From contig JAEUHR010000028.1 of the NCBI GenBank assembly GCA_016794425.1, positions 203,163 through 267,162 of the forward strand: a stretch of 64,000 nucleotides of DNA. Direction: 5' to 3'. The stretch is from Planctomycetota bacterium. Lineage in GTDB: Bacteria > Planctomycetota > UBA1135 > UBA2386. Both the position numbers and the translations under genes were made by a program. The notes beneath the pieces were generated by a model that saw only the letters and a program-made list of their open reading frames with translations, was not told the DNA's origin and ran no database searches. Position 1 is the stretch's first letter. Each line of letters opens with the position of its first letter. This document shows, piece after piece, positions 26,360-35,886 of the stretch.

Positions 26360-26938
26360 ATGGCGACGACGGACTCACGCGTGACGATCCACATGACGGC
26401 GAGCCTCGACGGCTTCATCGCGCGGCGCGACGGCAGCGTCGACTGGATGGAGACCAAGGACGAGTTCGCCGGCGGCGCGGTGCTGACGCCGGAGTCCATC
26501 GCCGCGTTCCTGCAGACGATCGACTGCTACGTGATGGGCTCGCGGACCTACGAGACCGCACTGCAGTTCGAGGCGAAGGGCTTCGGCTGGGCCTACGGCG
26601 ACAAACCGACGTTCGTGCTGACCACGCGGCGCCTGCCGCGCACGCGCGACACCGTCGAGTTCTGCGGTGGCGACCTCGCGCGGCTCGTCGACGACCGGCT
26701 GCGGCCGCGGTTCCGCAGCATCTGGGTCGCCGGCGGCGGCGCCGTGGCCGGCGAGTTCCTGCGGCGCGGCCTCGCCGACGAACTGTGCTACTCGGTGCTG
26801 CCGGTGCTGATCGGCGACGGCATCGCGTTCTTCGACCGGCTCGACCGCGACGTCGCGCTGCACCTGACCGAGGTCAAGGCCTGGACGACCGGCATGGTCG
26901 AGATGCGCTACGCGGTGGCGAACCGGCGTCCCGCGTAG
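26360..26938 (+). CDS. Dihydrofolate-reductase-fold (RibD C-terminal-like) reductase
   Basis: 192 residues, the usual length of the YwjB/YyaP-like DHFR-fold group. The N-terminus VTIHMTASLDGFIARRDGSVDWM has the S-L-D-G signature. The middle holds VMGSRTYETAL with its arginine, and the C-terminal VAGGGAVAGEFLRRGLADELCYSVLPVLIGDG matches the NADPH-binding and dimer region of the RibD reductase domain. It is probably an NADPH-dependent cytoplasmic reductase; the physiological substrate of this branch is unknown and a role in riboflavin or folate synthesis is not implied. The ATG is preceded by a weak purine stretch. Confidence 0.88.
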   Translation: MATTDSRVTIHMTASLDGFIARRDGSVDWMETKDEFAGGAVLTPESIAAFLQTIDCYVMGSRTYETALQFEAKGFGWAYGDKPTFVLTTRRLPRTRDTVEFCGGDLARLVDDRLRPRFRSIWVAGGGAVAGEFLRRGLADELCYSVLPVLIGDGIAFFDRLDRDVALHLTEVKAWTTGMVEMRYAVANRRPA

Positions 26939-26950
26939 CAATCCGCGCGT

Positions 26951-29554
26951 CTATTTGCGCTCGGAGAACGTCGACCGCACGCGCACCGCGCGTTCGAGCC
27001 CGTCGCGCGACTGCAGCAGCTTCTGCCGCACGTCGGTCGACAGCTCGGCCTTCGCCGCGAACGCGTCGACGATCGCCAGCGCCGCCGGCGTGCTGTGTGC
27101 ATTGACGAATGCGTCGAGCCACGCCGGCATGAAGAAGATGCGGCGGTTCTGCTTGACCCAGTCGACGCGCTCGAGCGCCGGCTGCAGGTACGGCAGCGTC
27201 AGCTCCTGCTGGCCCGGCCAGTGGAACCACGCGAGACTGTCCTGGGTCCACTGCTCGGGCGGCGTGTCGAGCTGCAGGTACTGCCGCCAGTAGTCGGCCT
27301 TCGCGTCCGCGGTCGGCGTCGCCGCGCGGGCGAGGAACACGTCCTTGCCGACGTCCTCGTTGGCGAAGCGCTGCTGCAGCCGTTCGACGTCGTCGCGGCC
27401 CTGGCCGGCGGCCAGCAGCGCGGCGGCGGCCAGGAAGCAGTCCTGCTTGCCCGGCACCAGGCCTTGCGGCAGCGCGTCGCCGTCGACGACCGCGCGGCAC
27501 AGCGCCAGCACGTCCGGCGCCGCGCTGGCGCGGGCCAGGAAGCGGAACGTGCCGAGCTCGCGGCCCGAGCCGGCTTCGTCGCGCAGCTGCCGCAGCAGCA
27601 GCGCCGTCGTCGTCGCACCGGCGGTCGCCGCGCGCGCCGGGTCGAGGTAGCGGCGCACGCAGGTGCCGAGCGCGTCGAGCAGCCAGCCGTGCGTCTCGGC
27701 GTCGCGTTCGCCGGCCAACAGCCGCAGCGCCAGATCGACGAACACGGCGGGGTCGAGTTCGGCCTCGCGCACCGCTTCGAACAGCGCCTGCGCGGCGACC
27801 GCGCGCACCAGTGGGTCCGGCTCGTCGGGCAGGTGCTGCGCGAACCAGGCGCGGCTGGTCGGATCCGGCACGAACTGGCCGTAGGCGACGTCGCGCGGGT
27901 TCAACAGCACCGCGGCCGGCGCCGGCCCGCCCGCCAGCGCGTCGATCGGCAGGCGCTCGGCGTCGCCCGACACCGACAGCGTGCGCCGCGTGCCGTCGGC
28001 CGCGAACACCAGCAGCTCGAGGTCGAGCGGCCAGGTGCCGTCGCCGCCGAGCGCGCGTTGCACGACCGCGGCCTCGGCGACCGTGCCGTCGTCGGCGCGG
28101 CGCCACTCGATGCGCACCTGCGGCATCGACGGTGCCAGCAGCCACCGTTCGGACCAGCGGCCCAGATCGGTGCGCGCCGCCGCCTCGAGCGCGCGCGCGA
28201 GGTCGCGCCAGTCGGCGGCGCCGAACGCGTGCGTCTCGAGGAACCGCTTCAGGCCCTGGCGGAACACTTCGGCGCCGAGCTGCTCGTGCAGCTGGCGCAG
28301 CACCGCCGGCGCCTTGTTGTAGACGATCGCGCCGTAGGCCGACTTCGCGTCGGCGAGGTTCTGCAGCTCCTGGAACACCGGCGTCGTGCCCGGCGTCGCG
28401 TCGACTTCGTAGGCGCGCGGCTTCACGCGCTGCAGGAAGCGCAGCCACGAGCGCTGTTCGGGCTCGAGTTCGGCCAGTGCCTGGTGCGCGACGAACGTCG
28501 CGAAGCCTTCCTTGAGCCACAGGTCGTCGAACCAGCGCATCGTCACCAGGTTGCCGAACCACTGGTGGCTCAGCTCGTGGTAGACCAGCGTGCTGCGGCG
28601 CACGAGTTCGGACGCGGTCGGCGGGTGGTCGAACAGCAGCGCGGTCTCGCGGTAGAAGATCGCGCCGGCGTGCTCCATGCCGCCGTACGGGAAGCCGGGC
28701 AGCAGCACGACGTCGAGCTTGCCGAACGGGTAGTCGACGCCGAAGCGCTGCGCCAGCCAGCGCAGGCCCTGTTTGTGCATCGTCGCCAGCCGTTCGCGGT
28801 CGAGGTGGCGCAGCTGCGAGCCGCGCACGAACAGCCGCAGCGGCTGGGTCGGATCGACGCCCGGCGCCTGCACCGGACCGGTGTCGACGACTTCGAACGG
28901 ACCGCACGCGAACGCCATCAGGTAGGTCGGCAGCGGCCTGGTCTGATCGAACTGCCACAGCGTGCCGTTCGCCGCGGGGCGGCCTTCGGCGCGCGTCGCG
29001 ATGCGCGGCGTGTTGGCGACTGCGACCCACTCCGGCGGCAGGTCGAGCTCGACGCGGAAGCGCGCGCGCAGGTCCGGCTGGTCGAAACACGGGTACAGCC
29101 GGTGCGCGTCGGCGGGCACGACCAGCGTGTAGCAGTACTCGCGACCGTCGGCCGGGTCGCGGTAGACCGTCAGCGGCGTGCCGGTCGGCGCGACCGGCGA
29201 ACGGAACCGCGCGTGCACGTCGTTGGCGCCCGGTTGCAGCAGATCCGCCGGCAGCAGCACGTGGTTGGCCACCGCGCGCAGCGCGGTCTCGCGGCCGTTG
29301 ACGCGCACCTCGGTCAGCTCGTCGCCGGCGAAGTCGAGCACCAGCGGCGCACCGGGCGCGCGGTCCCGGTCGAGCTGGAACCGCAGCCACACCGACCCGC
29401 GCACGTGCTGTTCGCCGGCGCCGAGCTGGAAGCGCAGATCGTATTCGACGTCGCGCACGCGCGCGGCGCGGTCGCGCGCGAGTGCGCGGTCGATGCCGGG
29501 CACGGGGTCCTGCGGGATCAGGGACACGAGGCACAGCAACGCGAGGCCGAACAT
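26951..29554 (-). CDS. pepN: Aminopeptidase N, metallopeptidase family M1
   Basis: 867 residues with an N-terminal hydrophobic segment (FGLALLCLVSLI) indicating a signal peptide. It has the N-terminal beta domain (about 20-215), a substrate-anchoring GGMEHAG at 291-297 (a variant of GAMEN), zinc site HELSH at 326-330 with the third ligand Glu349 in KEGF, and the long helical C-terminal domain. The enzyme removes N-terminal amino acids from peptides. It differs from typical cytoplasmic PepN by the signal peptide and by GGMEH, so it is probably periplasmic or surface located. It lies 33 bases after the small YtxJ gene in the same direction. Confidence 0.95.
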   Translation of the reverse strand: MFGLALLCLVSLIPQDPVPGIDRALARDRAARVRDVEYDLRFQLGAGEQHVRGSVWLRFQLDRDRAPGAPLVLDFAGDELTEVRVNGRETALRAVANHVLLPADLLQPGANDVHARFRSPVAPTGTPLTVYRDPADGREYCYTLVVPADAHRLYPCFDQPDLRARFRVELDLPPEWVAVANTPRIATRAEGRPAANGTLWQFDQTRPLPTYLMAFACGPFEVVDTGPVQAPGVDPTQPLRLFVRGSQLRHLDRERLATMHKQGLRWLAQRFGVDYPFGKLDVVLLPGFPYGGMEHAGAIFYRETALLFDHPPTASELVRRSTLVYHELSHQWFGNLVTMRWFDDLWLKEGFATFVAHQALAELEPEQRSWLRFLQRVKPRAYEVDATPGTTPVFQELQNLADAKSAYGAIVYNKAPAVLRQLHEQLGAEVFRQGLKRFLETHAFGAADWRDLARALEAAARTDLGRWSERWLLAPSMPQVRIEWRRADDGTVAEAAVVQRALGGDGTWPLDLELLVFAADGTRRTLSVSGDAERLPIDALAGGPAPAAVLLNPRDVAYGQFVPDPTSRAWFAQHLPDEPDPLVRAVAAQALFEAVREAELDPAVFVDLALRLLAGERDAETHGWLLDALGTCVRRYLDPARAATAGATTTALLLRQLRDEAGSGRELGTFRFLARASAAPDVLALCRAVVDGDALPQGLVPGKQDCFLAAAALLAAGQGRDDVERLQQRFANEDVGKDVFLARAATPTADAKADYWRQYLQLDTPPEQWTQDSLAWFHWPGQQELTLPYLQPALERVDWVKQNRRIFFMPAWLDAFVNAHSTPAALAIVDAFAAKAELSTDVRQKLLQSRDGLERAVRVRSTFSERK

Positions 29555-29587
29555 CGGGCCGCCGAGGTTACCCGCCCGCGGCGGCGA

Positions 29588-29920
29588 TCAGCAGCGCGGC
29601 GCCCAGGCGGCCTGCAGCATGGCGGTCGTGATCGTGTGTTGGGAGGCATGCCAGACCGCGCGGCCGTTCTCGAACAGGATCGCCTGCGGTGACTCGTGGC
29701 GCACGCCGGTGCGGTCGGCGATGCCGCGCGCGGTGGCGCGGTCGGCGATCACGTCGACGAACGCGGTGACCGCGTCGGGCTCGGCCCGGCAGAACGCCTC
29801 GAAGTGTTGCCGTGCCGCCTGGCTGATCGGGCAGGCGGGGCTGTGCTTGAACAACAACAGGCGCGGTGACTGCAGAGCGTGTTCGAACTCGATCAGGTCG
29901 TGGATCGTCTGCTGGGGCAT
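29588..29920 (-). CDS. ytxJ: Bacillithiol-system redox-active protein YtxJ-like
   Basis: 110 residues with a thioredoxin-like fold typical of the YtxJ family. The motif FKHSPACPIS places a single active cysteine at residue 30, where YtxJ (a bacilliredoxin-like protein) has it in C-P-I-S. The remainder (FVDVIADRATARGIADRTGVRHESPQAILFENGRAVWH) closely follows the family. Such proteins remove bacillithiol from mixed disulfides, so the organism probably makes this thiol. It starts 121 bases from the divergent YCII-like lipoprotein and precedes pepN. Confidence 0.9.
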   Translation of the reverse strand: MPQQTIHDLIEFEHALQSPRLLLFKHSPACPISQAARQHFEAFCRAEPDAVTAFVDVIADRATARGIADRTGVRHESPQAILFENGRAVWHASQHTITTAMLQAAWAPRC

Positions 29921-30041
29921 GGTGCGGAACTCCTTCCTCGACCCGGGCGGCCGAGCCAGGATGCTAGGCGCTGCGCGCCGCACTGCAAACACTGCCGTAC
30001 GCCGAGTGTTGTTCGCTAGCATCCCGCGCCGGAGGTCGCGC

Positions 30042-30773
30042 ATGCCCGTTCGTCTCGCCGTGAAATTCCTGCTCGCCGCGTTTGCCGCGTTCGCCGCCGG
30101 CTGCGGCACTGCACCGGCACCAGCACCGGCGCCGTCCGCCGAGCCGGGCGCCTGCACGCTGGTGCTGCTGCGCACCGGGCCGCGCCGCGAGCCGCTGTCG
30201 GAGGCCGAGTCGAAGCAGGTCTTCGGCGGCCACATGGGCAACATGGAGCGGCTGGCGCGCGAACGGCACCTGCTGGTCGCGGGGCCCTACGGCAAGGAGA
30301 AGTCGGACCCGCTGCTGCGCGGGTTGTTCGTGTTCGCGACCGCCGACCGCGAGCGTGCGCGCGAACTGGCCGAGACCGATCCGGGCTTCCAGGCCGGCGT
30401 GTTCGCGTTCGACTACCACACGCTGGTGACCGCGGCGCCGCTGCGGGCCTGCCTCGAGGCGGAACTGCTCGCGATGGACGAGGCGGCGCGGCAGCAGCGC
30501 GCGCGCAAGCCCGGCGAAGGGCTGCGCGGCTACGTGCTGGCGACGATCGAGGACGGCGCCGCCGCGCGCGCGGCACTGGCCGAACTGCCCGGCGTGTTGT
30601 GGTTCGCCGAACTCGACGGCACGCGCGCGTTCGTGCTGCTCGACGCGACGACGCGCGCCGCGGCGCGCACGATGCTCGAACCGGCCGCCGAACGGCTCGG
30701 CGCGGTGCGGCTCGACGAGTGGTTCGCGACCAGCCGGCTCGCCGACCTGCCGTCGATGCAGCGCGGGGACTGA
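30042..30773 (+). CDS. Lipoprotein with YCII-related domain
   Basis: 243 residues. A lipobox (FAAGC near Cys21) marks a lipoprotein. The segment from about 35 to 110 (CTLVLLRTGPRREPLSEAESKQVFGGHMGNMERLARERHLLVAGPYG) resembles YCII domains, ferredoxin-like dimers with a conserved H and acidic residue. The second part may be a second, degraded copy (YVLATIEDG to FAELDGTRAFVLL). A ribosome binding site GGAGG at 30031-30035 lies 6 bases before the ATG. YCII proteins are usually small cytoplasmic enzymes or binding proteins, so the exported form is unusual. It ends just before a small membrane-protein gene. Confidence 0.75.
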   Translation: MPVRLAVKFLLAAFAAFAAGCGTAPAPAPAPSAEPGACTLVLLRTGPRREPLSEAESKQVFGGHMGNMERLARERHLLVAGPYGKEKSDPLLRGLFVFATADRERARELAETDPGFQAGVFAFDYHTLVTAAPLRACLEAELLAMDEAARQQRARKPGEGLRGYVLATIEDGAAARAALAELPGVLWFAELDGTRAFVLLDATTRAAARTMLEPAAERLGAVRLDEWFATSRLADLPSMQRGD

Positions 30774-30774
30774 A

Positions 30775-30972
30775 GTGTGGATCGGTTGTGCCGCGTGGCC
30801 GGCGTTGGTCGCGGGGCTGGTGCTCGGCGGCCTCGGCTGCTGGATCGTGGCCGAACAGCACGATCGCGACCGATCCATGCGAATCGCCGGCTGGTCCTGC
30901 TTCCTGCTGGCGACCGTGGTCGCTGTCCTGCCGTTCTTGCTGCCGTCCGTCGTCCGGTGGCTGCGAGGCTGA
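30775..30972 (+). CDS. Small membrane protein of unknown function
   Basis: 65 residues from a GTG in the codon right after the lipoprotein stop. Two hydrophobic segments (about 8-25 and 38-60) are joined by a short charged loop (EQHDRDRSMR), an orientation with the loop inside. No family is recognised. The tight position after the lipoprotein gene suggests co-translation. The short length and GTG start leave doubt, but the segments are clear. Confidence 0.5.
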   Translation: MWIGCAAWPALVAGLVLGGLGCWIVAEQHDRDRSMRIAGWSCFLLATVVAVLPFLLPSVVRWLRG

Positions 30973-30982
30973 AGCGGGCGGT

Positions 30983-31663
30983 TCAGCCGATCGTGCGCAC
31001 TTTGCCCGCCGCGTCGCCGACCAGCACGCGGCCCGCCATGCCGACGAACAGGCCGTGGTCGACGACGCCGACGAGTCCGTCGAGGTGGTCGTCGAGCCAG
31101 GCCGGGTCGTCGATGCCGTCGTACTTGCAGTCGAGCACGTAGTTGCCGTTGTCGGTGACGAACGGCTTGCCGTCGCGCTGGCGCAGCTGTGGTTTGCAGC
31201 CGGTCGCGGCGACGCGGCGCTCGCTGTGCTTCCAGCCGAACGGCAGTACTTCGACCGGCAGCAGGAACGCCTTGCCGAGCACCGGCACCAGCTTGCTGTC
31301 GTCGACGATCACGACCAGCTCCTTGGCCGCCGCCGCGACGATGCGTTCGCGCACGTGCGCACCGCCGCCGCCCTTGATCAGGTTCTTCTGCGGATCGACC
31401 TCGTCGGCACCGTCGATCGCGAGGTCGAGCCGTTCGACCTCGTCGAGCGCGACCACCGGCACGCCGAGCGTCTGCGCCAGCTCGGCGGTCGCCTTGCTGG
31501 TCGGCACGCCGCGCACCTTCAGCCCGTCGCGCATGCGTTCGGCGAGCCGTTCGAGCACGAACCGGAACGTCGAGCCGGTGCCGAAGCCGACGGTCGTACC
31601 GTCCTGGATCAGGTCGGCCGCGGCGCGTGCCGCCGCGCGCTTGCCGGCGTTGGGGTCGCTCAT
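30983..31663 (-). CDS. rpiA: Ribose-5-phosphate isomerase A
   Basis: 226 residues, the standard RpiA length. Motifs are clear: GFGTGSTFRFVLERL near residue 30 (phosphate loop), IDGADEVDPQKNLIKGGGGAHVRE near 83-105 with catalytic Asp and Glu, and VDDSKLV near 122. The enzyme interconverts ribose 5-phosphate and ribulose 5-phosphate in the pentose phosphate pathway. The N-terminus is most likely at ATG 31663 (SDPNAGKRAAA); an ATG three codons earlier at 31672 is possible. It is cytoplasmic. It converges on the small membrane gene and lies downstream of the MscS-type gene on the same strand. Confidence 0.95.
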   Translation of the reverse strand: MSDPNAGKRAAARAAADLIQDGTTVGFGTGSTFRFVLERLAERMRDGLKVRGVPTSKATAELAQTLGVPVVALDEVERLDLAIDGADEVDPQKNLIKGGGGAHVRERIVAAAAKELVVIVDDSKLVPVLGKAFLLPVEVLPFGWKHSERRVAATGCKPQLRQRDGKPFVTDNGNYVLDCKYDGIDDPAWLDDHLDGLVGVVDHGLFVGMAGRVLVGDAAGKVRTIG

Positions 31664-31713
31664 GCGCCGCACAGGCTAGCCGGTGCCGGCGCCCACGGCA
31701 GCTGCTTTCCGCG

Positions 31714-34700
31714 TCAGGCGCCGGCGGCGCGCGGTCGCAGCAGGTCGACCAGCTGCTGCGACAGCTTCAGGTTGACGTCGCGCTGCGGGAACGCGATCTC
31801 GATGCCGGCCTCGCGGAAGGCGCGGTCGATACCCTGGTAGAGCTCGGTCATCCAGCGGTACTCGAGCGCGTTCATGTCGACGAACAGCCGCAGCTCCAGG
31901 TTGATCGTGCTGTCGCCGAAGCCGGTGCACACCGCCTCCGGGACCGGGTCGGCGCGCACGTGGCGTGACGCACGGGCGATCTGCTCGAGCAGCTGCAGCG
32001 CGCGGTCGGTGTCGGTGCCGTAGGCTGTGCCGACCGGCAGCGACCAGCGCACGATCGAGTCGCCGAGCGTCCAGTTGACGAAACGGCCGGTGACGAATTC
32101 GCGGTTCGGCACGACCAGTTCCTTGCGCTCCCAGTCCTGGATCGTCGTGGCGCGGATCTGGATCCGCGTCACGCGGCCGGTCGTGTCGCCGACGCGCACG
32201 ATGTCGCCGACGCGGATCGGCCGCTCGAACAACAGGATCAGACCGCTGACGAAGTTCGCGAAGATCTCCTGCAGGCCGAAGCCGAGGCCGACCGACACCG
32301 CGGCGACCAGCCACTGCACCTTCGACCAGCCGATGCCGATGCTGCTGAACGCCCAGACGAGGCCGACGATGAAGATGCCGTAACGCGCCAGCGTCGTGAT
32401 CGCGTGCCGTTCGCCGGCCTGCATGCGCAGCCGCTGCAGCACGAACAGTTCGAGCAGCGCCGGCAGGTTGCGCGCGGCGACCAGCGCGGCGCCGAACAGG
32501 AACACGCCCAGCAGCACGTCGGCCAGCGAGATCCACTGCGGTGCCGCCTCGTCGCCGATGTTCCACAGCTCGACGCCGCGCAGCGCGCCGAGTGCGGGCA
32601 GCACGTCGACCCAGATCTGGAACACCGCGACCGCGACGACGATCGTGATCGCGCCGCGCAGCAGCGTCTGCGTCTGGCGCGCCAGCGACTGGGGGTCGAG
32701 TTCGGCCAGCGCCGGCGCCTCGGCGGCGACCGCGGTGTCGCCGGTGCGGACCGCCTGCATGCGTTGCTCGGCCTTGCGCATCTGCAGGCGGCGGCGTTCG
32801 AGCGCGAGGCTGCGCACGATCATCGCGTGGCCGAACACCGCCGCCGCGACCACCGCGATCGTCAGGTGCAGCCGCCGCGCGAGCTGCAGCGCCGTGTAGT
32901 CGTAGCCCGACACGACCATGCCGAGCAGCGCCAGCGGCACGCCGACGCCGACCGCGTGCCACAGGTGCCGCAGCCGGAACAGCATCGTGCCCGACGCGGC
33001 GCCGCCGCCGACGATGCCGCGCCGGTGGTGCAGCAGCCGCGCGAACACGACCAGCAGCAACGCGAGCTGGCCGAGCAGCGCGAGGCTGCCGAGCGCGCCG
33101 GTGCGGCTGTCGTCGCCGAATGCCTCGAGCAGCGCCAGCACCAGCGTGAACGGCAGCACCGCCAGCAGCAGCAGCGGGATCGCGCGGCGCAGCTGCGCCA
33201 GCGACGCGCTGGACCAGGCGAAGTGCGCCTCGGCCAGGCCGCGGGCCCGTACGATCGCCGCGAGCGCGGTCACCAGCAGCAGCGACCAGGCGGTGTGCAC
33301 GAGGCCGACCGCGAGCGCCTTGTCGAAGTCGGTCGCGGCCGCAGCGGCGCCGAGCCGGGCGGCGCCGAGCCACAGCAGCGCCGGCAGCGGCAGCGCCAGC
33401 AGCGCGGTGTCGATCGCCGCCAGCGTCGTCGGCGCGTAGGCGACGTTGGAGCCGCGCGCGGCGCGTTCGCCGTGCACCGCGAGGCGGCGCGCCAGCAGGC
33501 GTCGCAGCGCCAGCAGCAGCAGCAGCGGCAGCGCCAGCGCCAGCGGCCACACGTCGGCGACCACGGCGCTGCCGAGCGTGCGCGCGGCTTCGAGCCACGG
33601 GCCCGGCTGCGCGAGCCACGCGGCGGCGGCGGCGGTCGTGTCCCAGTCGTGGCGCCACAGCGGCGCCGAACTCGGGATGCCGAGCACGCGTTCGGCGACG
33701 AAGGCGCGGTAGGTCGCGATCAGGTCGGTGATCTGGCGTTCGCCGGACTGCGCCGAGATCTCGGTGCCGAGCAGGCCGTGGTAGCCCTCGGCGAGCTGCT
33801 GCAGCAGGTCGCGGCGCGAGTCGCGCAGGCGGCGCGCCTCGGTCAGCAGCTCGGGCGGCAGCGCCGCGGTGTCGGGCACGCCGAGCTGCTGCGCCAGCCA
33901 GCCGTCGGGATCCTCGACCAGGCGCGTGCGCCGCTGGTCGAACTCGAGGTTCTGCAGCTGCGCGTCGGCGATCCGGTCGGCGCGGTTGCGCGTGCGCAGC
34001 TGGTGCCGGCGGCTCGTGTCGGCGAGCTGCGTGCGGCGGTGGCGCAGCACGACGCCGACCGCGTCGGTCAGGCCGACCAGGTCGACCTTCTGTTTGATCT
34101 CGTCGAAGTCGCGCTGCAGCTCGGCGCGCTCGCGGTCGCGTTCGGCGCGGTCGCCCTCGGCGGCCTGCCGCTTGGTCGCCAGCAGCGCGATCGCGCGCGC
34201 GAGTTCGGCGTTGCCGTCGGCGAGGCCGGCCAGGCGCGGGTCGGCCATCAGCGCGGCGAGCCGCGCGGCCTCTTCGGCGCGCCGTGCGGCTTCGGCGCGC
34301 TTGGGCTGCAGCACCTCGAGCCAGGCCGTTGCCGAGGCCTTGGCTGCGGTCGCGCGGCGCGCCGCCAGGTCGGCTTCGGTGCGCAGCAGGTCCGCTTCGG
34401 CGTCGTAGGTCTGCAGCTCGGCGGCCAGCGCGTCGAGTTCGGCCTGCAGCCGCGCGCGGTCGAGCGTGAACGCGAGCCGCCGCGCCGCCGCGAGCCGCGG
34501 CTCGGCACCGGCCGCGTCGGGTGGCTGCGTCGGCAGCGCGTCGAGCTTCGCGCGCGTCTCGGCGACCGCGGTCGGAATCGCGGCGCGCCGTTCGGCGCGG
34601 CGGCCGCGTTCGGCTTCGACGTCGGTCGCGGCCTTCTGCGCCTCGGTCTGCACCAGCTGCGCGGTCGCGTAGCCCTGTTCGAGCGCCGGCAGCTCGAGGT

Positions 34701-35046
34701 CCGCCTGTGGCGGGCCCGGCTTCTGCGCGTCGAGGGCGGCCAGTTCGTCGCGGCGCTGCTGCAGGCGCTCGGGCACGCCGCTGCGCTGCGCGGCGAGCCG
34801 TTCGATCGTCTGCCGGCGGGCTTCGAGCTGCCGCGCCGACTCGAGCGCGCGCCCGAGCGTCTCGAGCAGCGGCGTCTTGGTTTCGGCCGGCAGCGTGCCG
34901 TCGGCCGCCGCCGCGTCGAGCCGCGCCTGCACCGCTGCCACCGACAGTTCGTTGGCCTGGTCCTGCGCCGGCGGCGGCGTCTGCGTACGCAGCGCCGGCG
35001 CGAGCACGGCGGCGAACAGCAGCAGGATGGTCGGGAAACGCAGCAC
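31714..35046 (-). CDS. Large mechanosensitive ion channel, MscS/MscK (KefA)-like
   Basis: 1110 residues. A signal peptide (LRFPTILLLFAAVLAPALR) is followed by about 480 residues of charged helix, probably a periplasmic coiled coil with many Q/E/R/A runs. About ten hydrophobic segments come next, then the conserved MscS core near the C-terminus: pore-lining TM3 with GLGFGLQEIFANFVSGLILLFERPIRVGD, the beta domain VGDTTGRVTRIQIRATTIQDWERKELVVPN, and a C-terminal vestibule. This is the MscK/YbdG-type large channel that opens under membrane tension. The start is a GTG, chosen because the signal peptide follows directly; the open frame extends far upstream without evidence. Last residues lie 51 bases from rpiA. 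Confidence 0.93.
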   Translation of the reverse strand: MLRFPTILLLFAAVLAPALRTQTPPPAQDQANELSVAAVQARLDAAAADGTLPAETKTPLLETLGRALESARQLEARRQTIERLAAQRSGVPERLQQRRDELAALDAQKPGPPQADLELPALEQGYATAQLVQTEAQKAATDVEAERGRRAERRAAIPTAVAETRAKLDALPTQPPDAAGAEPRLAAARRLAFTLDRARLQAELDALAAELQTYDAEADLLRTEADLAARRATAAKASATAWLEVLQPKRAEAARRAEEAARLAALMADPRLAGLADGNAELARAIALLATKRQAAEGDRAERDRERAELQRDFDEIKQKVDLVGLTDAVGVVLRHRRTQLADTSRRHQLRTRNRADRIADAQLQNLEFDQRRTRLVEDPDGWLAQQLGVPDTAALPPELLTEARRLRDSRRDLLQQLAEGYHGLLGTEISAQSGERQITDLIATYRAFVAERVLGIPSSAPLWRHDWDTTAAAAAWLAQPGPWLEAARTLGSAVVADVWPLALALPLLLLLALRRLLARRLAVHGERAARGSNVAYAPTTLAAIDTALLALPLPALLWLGAARLGAAAAATDFDKALAVGLVHTAWSLLLVTALAAIVRARGLAEAHFAWSSASLAQLRRAIPLLLLAVLPFTLVLALLEAFGDDSRTGALGSLALLGQLALLLVVFARLLHHRRGIVGGGAASGTMLFRLRHLWHAVGVGVPLALLGMVVSGYDYTALQLARRLHLTIAVVAAAVFGHAMIVRSLALERRRLQMRKAEQRMQAVRTGDTAVAAEAPALAELDPQSLARQTQTLLRGAITIVVAVAVFQIWVDVLPALGALRGVELWNIGDEAAPQWISLADVLLGVFLFGAALVAARNLPALLELFVLQRLRMQAGERHAITTLARYGIFIVGLVWAFSSIGIGWSKVQWLVAAVSVGLGFGLQEIFANFVSGLILLFERPIRVGDIVRVGDTTGRVTRIQIRATTIQDWERKELVVPNREFVTGRFVNWTLGDSIVRWSLPVGTAYGTDTDRALQLLEQIARASRHVRADPVPEAVCTGFGDSTINLELRLFVDMNALEYRWMTELYQGIDRAFREAGIEIAFPQRDVNLKLSQQLVDLLRPRAAGA

Positions 35047-35178
35047 GATCCACGATCGACGATAGCGGCGGACCGAGGGCTGCCCAGCGCTTTCACCGGC
35101 GACGGCGCCGAACGCGCTGCGAAAGCGGCGAGCGTGGACTGGTCCCGCGCGGCACCGCGTGCCACGATCTGCGCGGCG

Positions 35179-35886
35179 ATGCCGTTGCCCGTCGACTTCC
35201 ACATCGCGCCGCAGCCGGACGGTTCGTCGTGCGGGCCGACCTGTCTGCAGGCGCTCTACCGGTTCCACGGCGACGACGTGCCGATCGATCGGATCGTCGG
35301 CGACGTGCAGCAGCTCGACGACGGCGGCGTGCTCGGCGTGCAGCTCGCCTGCCACGCGCTGCGCCGCGGCTACGAAGCCGACATCTACACCTACAACGTG
35401 CAGATGTTCGATCCGACGTGGTTCCGCGGCGTGCGGCCCGACCTGCGCGCGAAGCTCGAAGCGCAGGCCGAGGTCAAGGACAAGCGCAAGCTGAAGTTCG
35501 CGACGCAGGCCTACCTCGAGTACCTGGACCTCGGCGGCCGCGTCGACATGCGCGATCTGTCGGCCGCGTTCGTCGCCGAACTGCTGGCTGCGGGGGCGCC
35601 GGTGCTGACCGGCCTGTCGTCGACGTGGCTCTACGGCGGCCCGCGCGAGGTCGGCCGCGACCCGCAGGACGACGACGTCGCCGGCGTGCCGCAGGGCCAC
35701 TTCGTCGTGTTGTGCGGCTGGCAGGCCGCGTCGCGGCACGTCTGGATCGCCGACCCGCTGCGGCCGAATCCGTTCTCGCCCGATCCGGTCTACTCGGTCG
35801 ACATCGACCGACTGATCGCGTCGATCCTGCTCGGCATCGTCACCTACGACGCCAACCTGATCCTGCTGCGGCCGCGACGGCCATGA
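35179..35886 (+). CDS. C39-like cysteine peptidase family protein
   Basis: 235 residues. The papain-like core is recognisable: SSCGPTCL with Cys18, a helix with alanine residues, GHFVVLCGW with His174, and IADPL with Asp192. These would make the Cys-His-Asp triad of C39-like peptidases. No signal peptide is present and no transporter is fused, unlike bacteriocin-processing C39 proteins, so it should work in the cytoplasm. The stop overlaps the start of the N-formylglutamate amidohydrolase (ATGA), which indicates joint translation. Related C39-like proteins in other genomes occur near RimK-type ligases; none is seen here. Substrate is unknown. Confidence 0.78.
   Translation: MPLPVDFHIAPQPDGSSCGPTCLQALYRFHGDDVPIDRIVGDVQQLDDGGVLGVQLACHALRRGYEADIYTYNVQMFDPTWFRGVRPDLRAKLEAQAEVKDKRKLKFATQAYLEYLDLGGRVDMRDLSAAFVAELLAAGAPVLTGLSSTWLYGGPREVGRDPQDDDVAGVPQGHFVVLCGWQAASRHVWIADPLRPNPFSPDPVYSVDIDRLIASILLGIVTYDANLILLRPRRP

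Noticed and set aside
31676..35053. Very long open frames in other frames and strands, for example 31676-35053, 7935-12896, 15599-19630 and 16141-20466
   Set aside because: They are shadows caused by high G+C: arginine-, alanine- and proline-rich or Q/R/H-rich, without any motif, and each covers a gene with clear family residues.
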